Translations under genes and position numbers: made by a program | Source: Pseudomonadota bacterium | GTDB taxonomy: Bacteria > Pseudomonadota > Alphaproteobacteria > Acetobacterales > Acetobacteraceae | Assembly (NCBI GenBank): GCA_021780935.1 | Contig: JAJXXT010000083.1 | Span: 1-11,151 of the forward strand | Length of the DNA: 11,151 bases | Direction: 5' to 3' | Shown here: positions 7,194 through 11,151 of the stretch, in pieces | Numbering within the stretch: position 1 is the stretch's first letter | Layout: every line of letters starts with the position of its first letter | Notes under the pieces: generated by a model | Told to the model about the DNA's origin: nothing | Databases searched by the model: none | Seen by the model: only the letters and a program-made list of their open reading frames with translations

Positions 7194-7213
7194 AAACCCG
7201 CAAACCGGACGCC

Positions 7214-7232
7214 CGCCGGCGCGGCGCCGGCG
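7214..7232 (-). terminator. Possible terminator hairpin after the acyltransferase gene
   Basis: Two copies of CGCCGGCG (7214-7221, 7225-7232) are separated by three bases and form an 8-base-pair stem, starting 9 bases after the acyltransferase stop. The downstream minus-strand sequence has only short T groups (GGTTTGCGGGTTTGATG). It may terminate or stabilise the acyltransferase transcript. Confidence 0.4.
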
Positions 7233-7241
7233 ATCGCGATG

Positions 7242-8318
7242 TCATGCCCATCCGGCCCGGAGCTTCCGGCCGAGCCAGGCACGCACGGGCGCGTCGTAGA
7301 GCCGCGCCGCCGCGTAGGCGAACAGGATCTCGACGACGATTTCGACGGCAACGACCGCACCGGTCCGCGTTGGCGTGAGGGCGAGTTTTTTCGCGAGATG
7401 GCTGAACAGGTGCACGAACGGGTAATGGAGAATATAGAGCGGGTAGGAGAGCTCGCCGGCGAAGCGGCAGAACGTTGCCGCCCTGGCCGGCACCCTGCAG
7501 CTTGTGCCCCACAGCACCAGCAAGGGGTACAGGAAGACGACCACCAGGCTCTCGAACAGCCAGGTCGGGCCAGGCGGATTCCAGAGAAACGACAGCGCCA
7601 GCAGGGCGGCGACGGCCAGGAACGGCGGCGAGGGCGCGGCCGCCGCGAAGGCCCGCGCCCGATAGAGCAGGACGCCGAAGAAGAACGGATAGATCACGCG
7701 TCCCAGGCCAAAGACCATCTGCTCGGGCGTGTCGCCGCCCGTCACGCTGCCGAGATGATAGGCCTGGGCGAAGACGACGAGCGCGCTCGCGGCGAGGATC
7801 ACCCGCAGGGCGCGCCGCGACAGCGCCGGCAGGGCGGCGGCATAGACGGCGTTGATGAGCAGCTCGAAGAACAGGGACCAGGCCGGGGTGTCGAACGGCA
7901 TGATGTCGTTCCAGCCACGTTGCGTGATCGCAACGGTTGGCAGCATCAGGAGGTTGCTGGCGGCGGCGAGGGCAACATTGCCGCCGAGGGGCGCGCGATC
8001 GACCAGGATGGTCTTCGCCGCATACACGGTGATCCCGATCAGCAGCCCGAGGAGATAGAGGGGATAGAGCCGGGCAAGGCGGATCCGCGCGAAGCTCGCA
8101 AGCGACATGCCCGACAGCAGCCGGCCTTCGTAGGCGTGGGTGATGACGAAGCCGGACAGCAGAAAGAAGAAATCGACGGCAAGCTGGGCGTGCGGGATCG
8201 CCGCGGCGAGCCCGAAAGGGGCGGTGACATGCAGCAGGACGACGAAGAGCGCCGCGATGCCGCGCAAGCCATCGAGGGCCAAGAAATGGGGCGTGCTTCT
8301 TGTGGCGTTTTCCCGCAT
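7242..8318 (-). CDS. Membrane O-acyltransferase, acyltransferase-3 (OafA/YrhL) family
   Basis: A 358-residue multi-pass inner-membrane protein, probably with about ten spans. It would transfer an acyl group (often acetyl) onto a surface polysaccharide, lipid or small exported molecule. The family signatures are near the N-terminus. FLALDGLRGIAALFVVLLHV (12-31) contains the R-X10-H motif (Arg19, His30). AVDFFFLLSGFVITHAYEG (47-65) and RIRLARLYPLY follow. The C-terminal half has LSYPLYILHYPF, also typical. The start at 8318 places the family motif at residue 12 and has AGGGA five bases upstream. The frame stays open further upstream, but that stretch is arginine-rich and unlike the family. The substrate cannot be told from sequence, and no polysaccharide genes lie nearby. 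Parts of the gene look somewhat less GC-rich than its neighbours, so it may be a later arrival. Confidence 0.88.
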   Translation of the reverse strand: MRENATRSTPHFLALDGLRGIAALFVVLLHVTAPFGLAAAIPHAQLAVDFFFLLSGFVITHAYEGRLLSGMSLASFARIRLARLYPLYLLGLLIGITVYAAKTILVDRAPLGGNVALAAASNLLMLPTVAITQRGWNDIMPFDTPAWSLFFELLINAVYAAALPALSRRALRVILAASALVVFAQAYHLGSVTGGDTPEQMVFGLGRVIYPFFFGVLLYRARAFAAAAPSPPFLAVAALLALSFLWNPPGPTWLFESLVVVFLYPLLVLWGTSCRVPARAATFCRFAGELSYPLYILHYPFVHLFSHLAKKLALTPTRTGAVVAVEIVVEILFAYAAARLYDAPVRAWLGRKLRAGWA

Positions 8319-8323
8319 TGCGT

Positions 8324-8328
8324 TCCCT
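8324..8328 (-). promoter_or_regulatory. Ribosome binding site selecting the acyltransferase start
   Basis: AGGGA on the minus strand lies five bases before the ATG at 8318. The open frame extends further upstream to an ATG at 8540, so this site and the position of the family motif decide for the shorter protein. Confidence 0.6.
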
Positions 8329-8334
8329 GAAACG

Positions 8335-8362
8335 ACGATAAAATCCGAACGAACGCTAGCAA
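8335..8362 (-). promoter_or_regulatory. Possible sigma70-type promoter of the acyltransferase gene
   Basis: On the minus strand TTGCTA (8357-8362) and TATCGT (8335-8340) are 16 bases apart, in the most AT-rich stretch near the gene. Transcription would start near 8328, leaving a leader of only about ten bases that begins at the ribosome site. This very short leader makes the call tentative. Confidence 0.3.
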
Positions 8363-8548
8363 GGGTGGTAACGCGCCGCAATTTCCCTTTATTTGCGCGC
8401 GTCTTCCGCTCTTGCGCGGCGCGGCGCCCGGCGAGTGGCGCCCGCGCGGCCCGCTCCGGACCTATCCGCAACACGAAACGACCCGGCGCAGCCGCGGGGT
8501 GCCGCCGCGCCGTGGCAGGCACCGGCGGCCGTGCTAGCAAGGGGGACC

Positions 8549-9505
8549 ATGACGGATCCCGCGCCTCGCCCCGGCCGCATCCACGACAGCATCACCGACC
8601 TCGTCGGCGGCACCCCGATCGTGCGCCTCGCGCGCCTCGCCGCCGCGCACGGTCTCGCCGCCGAGCTGCTCGCCAAGCTCGAATTCCAGAACCCGCTGGG
8701 CTCGGTGAAGGACCGCATCGGCGTTGCCATGATCGACGCCGCCGAGGCCGCCGGGCTGATCCGGCGCGGCCGCACCGTGCTGGTCGAGCCCACCTCCGGC
8801 AACACCGGCATCGCCCTCGCCTTCGTCGCCGCCGCCCGCGGCTACCGCCTCATCGTCACCATGCCCGAGGGCGCCTCCGTCGAGCGCCGCCGCCTGATGC
8901 GCCTGCTCGGCGCGCAGGTGGAGCAGACACCGGCCGAAGCGGGCATGGAGGGGGCGATCGCCCGCGCCGAGGCGATCCTCGGCGCGACCCCGGATGCCTG
9001 GATGCCGCGCCAGTTCGACAACCCGGCCAACCCCGCCATCCACGCAGCGACGACGGCCGAGGAAATCTGGGCCGACTGCGGTGCCCGGCTCGACGTCGTG
9101 GTCGGCGGCGCCGGCACCGGCGGCACGCTGACCGGCATCGCCCGCACCCTCAAGCCGCGCCTGCCCCGGCTGCGGGTGGTCCTCGTCGAGCCCGCCGAGA
9201 GCGCCGTGCTCTCCGGCGACGAGCCCGGTCCGCACGGCATCCAGGGCCTCGGCCCGGGCTTCAAGCCGAGGGTGCTGGAACTCGAGCGCATGGACGCGAT
9301 CCGCAGGGTCACCGAGCGCGAGGCGCTGGCCATGGCCCGCGAGGTGGCCCGCGTCGAGGGCATCCCGGTCGGCATCTCCTCGGGCGCCGCCCTCGCCGCC
9401 GCGATCGAGGAGTCGCGCGACCAGCCCGCCGGCACGCGCATCCTCGCCATTCTGCCGAGCTTCGCCGAGCGTTACGTCTCGACCGCCCTGTTCGCCGGCC
9501 TGTAG
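8549..9505 (+). CDS. cysK: Cysteine synthase A (O-acetylserine sulfhydrylase)
   Basis: A 318-residue PLP enzyme of the cytoplasm that makes L-cysteine from O-acetylserine and sulfide, the last step of sulfur assimilation. The PLP lysine is Lys54 in NPLGSVKDRIG. The substrate loop is PTSGNTGIALA (81-91). The phosphate-binding loop is GAGTGGTLTG (187-196). GISSGAA (275-281) supplies the serine that contacts the pyridine nitrogen. MPEGASVERR, DNPANPAIH and the end ILPSFAERYVST also match CysK. There is no C-terminal regulatory domain, which rules out cystathionine beta-synthase and threonine dehydratase. The start ATG has GGGGGA two bases upstream (an A/G-rich run at 8539-8546) and gives the normal N-terminus. 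The gene diverges from the acyltransferase gene. I see no clear promoter in the GC-rich 150 bases before it. Confidence 0.93.
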   Translation: MTDPAPRPGRIHDSITDLVGGTPIVRLARLAAAHGLAAELLAKLEFQNPLGSVKDRIGVAMIDAAEAAGLIRRGRTVLVEPTSGNTGIALAFVAAARGYRLIVTMPEGASVERRRLMRLLGAQVEQTPAEAGMEGAIARAEAILGATPDAWMPRQFDNPANPAIHAATTAEEIWADCGARLDVVVGGAGTGGTLTGIARTLKPRLPRLRVVLVEPAESAVLSGDEPGPHGIQGLGPGFKPRVLELERMDAIRRVTEREALAMAREVARVEGIPVGISSGAALAAAIEESRDQPAGTRILAILPSFAERYVSTALFAGL

Positions 9506-9582
9506 CGCCGGCCTCTGGCGCTGGCCTCTGGCGCCGGACTCTGGCACCGGACTCTGGCACCGGACTCTGGCACCGGCCTCCG
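9505..9582 (+). repeat. Six tandem copies of a 13-base repeat after cysK
   Basis: Units of the form GCRCYGGMCTCTG follow each other without a gap from the last base of the cysK stop codon. They start at 9505, 9518, 9531, 9544, 9557 and 9570. Units 4 and 5 are identical, and the others differ by one to three bases. The period is not a multiple of three, and the array lies between genes, so it is not coding. Being internally repeated GGC/GCC and CCGG text, the RNA can fold in several ways. It may act as a transcript end structure or be simple slippage-expanded DNA. Confidence 0.9.
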
Positions 9583-9642
9583 CCTCCGGCGGTGGCGCGC
9601 GCCCACTCCACGCAGGCCGCGATCCGTGCTTGCATCCGCGCC

Positions 9643-10839
9643 ATGAGCATCGATCCCGCCCGCTTCCTCGCCGACCTGCACGCACTGCGCGCCTTCGGCC
9701 GCGCCGGCCCCGGCGTGCACCGCCCGACCTATTCGCCCGAGGACGTCGCCGCGCGGGAATGGTTCGCCGCGCGGCTGCGCGATGCCGGCCTGCGCGCCAG
9801 CATCGACGGGATCGGCAACGTGCTGGGCGAGGCGCCAGGCGCCACCCCGCGCCTGCTGATCGGCAGCCATCTCGAAACCCAGCCCCATGCCGGCTGGCTC
9901 GACGGCGCGCTCGGCTGCGTCGCGGCGCTGGAAGTGGCGCGCGCGCTGGGCGGCGGCGTGGATGTCGCGGCCTGGGCCGACGAGGAGGGGCATTTCGGCG
10001 CCTTCAACGGCAGCCGCTCGGCCATCGGCGACCTTGCCGAGGCGGCGATCGACGCCGCCGCCAACCGCGACGGCCTGGCGCTGCGCGCCGCCCTCGCCGC
10101 CGCCGGCTATGCCGCCCGCCCGCGCCTTCGCCTCGCCCCCGCGCGCTACCTTGGCTACCTCGAACTGCACATCGAGCAGGGGCCGGAACTCGACACGACG
10201 GGCCAGGCGCTCGGCGCCGTCACCGCGATCGTCGGCCTGCGCGGCTATCGCCTGCGCTTCGAGGGCCAGCAGAACCACGCCGGCACCACGCCGATGGCGC
10301 TGCGGCGCGACGCCGGCGCGGCGCTCGTGCGCCTCGCCGCCGCCATCGCGCGCGAGTTTCCCGCCGCCGCGGCGGCGCGCACCGTCTGGACGGTCGGGCG
10401 CATCGAGCTGGAGTCGGGTGGGGCCAGCATCATCCCCGGTGCCGCCACCATGATCTTCCAGATCCGCGACACCGACGAGGCGGTGCTCGACCGGCTGGAA
10501 TCGCTGCTGCTGCGCCTCGCCGCGGCGGAGGACGGCGGCCCCTGCCGCGTCGCGGTGACGCGGCTGCGCGCCACCGCCCCGGCGACGATGGACCCCGCCC
10601 TGCGCGCGGCGCTGGAGGCCGCCTGCGAACGCGCCGCCCCTGGCAACTGGCAGGCCATGCCCAGCGGCGCCGGCCACGACGCCCAGCAACTGGCGCGGAT
10701 CATGCCGGCGGCGATGCTCTTCGTCCCCAGCATCGGCGGCATCAGCCACGACATTGCCGAGGACACGCGCGAGGCCGACCTCGTGCGCGGCGTCGAGGCC
10801 CTCACCGACGCCGCCGCGCACCTCCTCGGGCAAGCATAG
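9643..10839 (+). CDS. M20-family Zn-dependent amidohydrolase (carbamoylase / allantoate amidohydrolase type)
   Basis: A 398-residue metallohydrolase of the group that includes N-carbamoyl-L-amino-acid hydrolase, beta-ureidopropionase and allantoate amidohydrolase. These cytoplasmic enzymes remove ureido or amide groups in hydantoin, pyrimidine or purine nitrogen use. The metal-site motifs are in order: GSHLETQPHAGWLDGALG (His76, Asp87), ADEEGHFG (Glu114, Glu115), HIEQGPELD (His176), and SGAGHDAQ with GGISHDIAED (His369). NHAGTTPM (211-218) belongs to the dimerisation/lid domain. The usual HxD around His76 is HLE here, a conservative change probably typical of a subgroup. The start at 9643 gives the family N-terminus but has no recognisable Shine-Dalgarno sequence. 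It lies 137 bases after cysK, beyond the 13-base repeats. The substrate is undetermined, since no hydantoinase, dihydropyrimidinase or uricase genes are nearby. Confidence 0.85.
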   Translation: MSIDPARFLADLHALRAFGRAGPGVHRPTYSPEDVAAREWFAARLRDAGLRASIDGIGNVLGEAPGATPRLLIGSHLETQPHAGWLDGALGCVAALEVARALGGGVDVAAWADEEGHFGAFNGSRSAIGDLAEAAIDAAANRDGLALRAALAAAGYAARPRLRLAPARYLGYLELHIEQGPELDTTGQALGAVTAIVGLRGYRLRFEGQQNHAGTTPMALRRDAGAALVRLAAAIAREFPAAAAARTVWTVGRIELESGGASIIPGAATMIFQIRDTDEAVLDRLESLLLRLAAAEDGGPCRVAVTRLRATAPATMDPALRAALEAACERAAPGNWQAMPSGAGHDAQQLARIMPAAMLFVPSIGGISHDIAEDTREADLVRGVEALTDAAAHLLGQA

Positions 10840-10890
10840 CAACGCGCGGATGGCGCCGCGCCGCGCCCCGGCCCATATCCGGCCGCACCA

Positions 10891-10896
10891 GGGAGG
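10891..10896 (+). promoter_or_regulatory. Ribosome binding site of the ada-like gene
   Basis: GGGAGG lies seven bases before the ATG at 10904 (four before an in-frame GTG at 10901). It supports a start at 10904, which gives a tail of about 17 residues before the Ada zinc domain. Confidence 0.65.
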
Positions 10897-10903
10897 CGGT
10901 GTG

Positions 10904-11151
10904 ATGGACGGCATGGATGTGATCGCCAGGGCGACGGACGCCAGGGCGACGGACGACGCACGCTGGCAGGCGGTGCTCGCCCGCGAAGCCGGCCAATTCC
11001 TTTACGGCGTCGTCACCATGGGCGTCTATTGTCGCCCGACCTGCCCCTCGCCGCGCCCGAAGCGCGCGAATGTCCGCTTCTTCGCCGACAGCGCGGCGGC
11101 CCGCGCCGCGGGCCTGCGTGCCTGCCGGCGCTGCGATCCCGACGGCACCCG
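10904..11151 (+). CDS. ada: Ada-type methylphosphotriester-DNA methyltransferase / regulator (partial, N-terminal domain)
   Basis: The first 82 residues are visible and the gene runs off the right edge. They form the Ada zinc domain: DDARWQAVLAREAGQFLYGV (17-36), GVYCRPTCPSPRPKRANVRFF (from 40), then ACRRCDPD (73-80). The four zinc cysteines are Cys43, Cys47, Cys74 and Cys77. Cys43 corresponds to the E. coli Ada cysteine (Cys38) that takes the methyl group from methylphosphotriesters, turning the protein into an activator of alkylation-repair genes. What follows is outside the window. It could be an AraC domain with an O6-methylguanine methyltransferase domain (Ada), or a fusion to a DNA glycosylase (AdaA-AlkA type). 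The gene starts 64 bases after the hydrolase on the same strand, so co-transcription is possible. A 15-base tandem duplication lies in the N-terminal tail. Confidence 0.88.
   Translation, partial: MDGMDVIARATDARATDDARWQAVLAREAGQFLYGVVTMGVYCRPTCPSPRPKRANVRFFADSAAARAAGLRACRRCDPDGT
10925..10954 (+). repeat. In-frame 15-base tandem duplication in the ada N-terminus
   Basis: GCCAGGGCGACGGAC occurs twice without a gap (10925-10939, 10940-10954), encoding ARATD-ARATD at residues 8-17. It precedes the folded domain, so it probably only lengthens a flexible tail. The exact identity points to a recent duplication. Confidence 0.9.

Noticed and set aside
6642..8330. Plus-strand open frame (562 codons) opposite the Rrf2 and acyltransferase genes
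   Set aside because: Its translation is a low-complexity charged shadow, and the minus strand encodes two clear families.
9505..9582. CRISPR array
   Set aside because: The 13-base units are directly adjacent with no spacers and no cas genes are present.
8140..9642. Upstream extension of the amidohydrolase frame as a very long fusion protein
   Set aside because: The frame is open through cysK, but the translation there is low-complexity Arg/Ala/Pro text in the wrong frame for CysK. The hydrolase domain begins normally at 9643.
9472..10914. Minus-strand open frame (480 codons) opposite the amidohydrolase
   Set aside because: It is a Gly/Ala/Arg-rich shadow without any motif, while the plus strand has the complete metal-site series.

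Overview
The window comes from a very GC-rich bacterium with strongly GC-biased codons. Protein style and gene order suggest an alphaproteobacterium, possibly Rhodospirillales/Acetobacteraceae. That placement is an inference from sequence feel, not from a search.

Layout: (1) Bases 1-418, minus strand, hold the 5' part of an XRE-type helix-turn-helix regulator that runs off the left edge. (2) Bases 524-1204, minus strand, encode a GloC/YcbL-type glyoxalase II. (3) Bases 1292-6572, minus strand, form a complete, tightly packed phosphate operon transcribed right to left: pstS, pstC, pstA, pstB, phoU, phoB. The junctions pstC/pstA and phoU/phoB are 4-base ATGA overlaps, and a strong stem-loop lies between pstS and pstC. 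Upstream of pstS is a recognisable Pho box, three 7-base units at 11-base spacing, with a plausible -10. The PhoB made at the end of the operon would therefore activate its own operon. No phoR kinase gene is in the window. (4) Bases 6714-7160, minus strand, encode an Rrf2-family regulator with no cysteines. A perfect 16-base palindrome lies just upstream of it. (5) Bases 7242-8318, minus strand, encode a membrane O-acyltransferase of the OafA type. (6) Bases 8549-9505, plus strand, encode cysteine synthase CysK, followed by six tandem 13-base repeats that start at its stop codon. (7) Bases 9643-10839, plus strand, encode an M20-family amidohydrolase (carbamoylase/allantoate amidohydrolase type). 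(8) Bases 10904-11151, plus strand, hold the N-terminal zinc domain of an Ada DNA-repair protein, cut by the right edge.

How the genes work together: PstS binds periplasmic phosphate, PstCAB imports it, and PhoU with the transporter signals phosphate status to a kinase encoded elsewhere, which acts on PhoB. The genes to the right look like separate small units: a regulator, a surface-modification enzyme, cysteine synthesis, a nitrogen-scavenging hydrolase and alkylation repair. The Rrf2 regulator and cysK, parted only by the acyltransferase gene, may be a functional pair.

I found no convincing new system, CRISPR array, RNA gene, insertion sequence or prophage. The points most worth a second look are the Pho box, the Rrf2/palindrome/cysK arrangement, the 13-base repeat array and the twin-arginine-like signal peptide of PstS.
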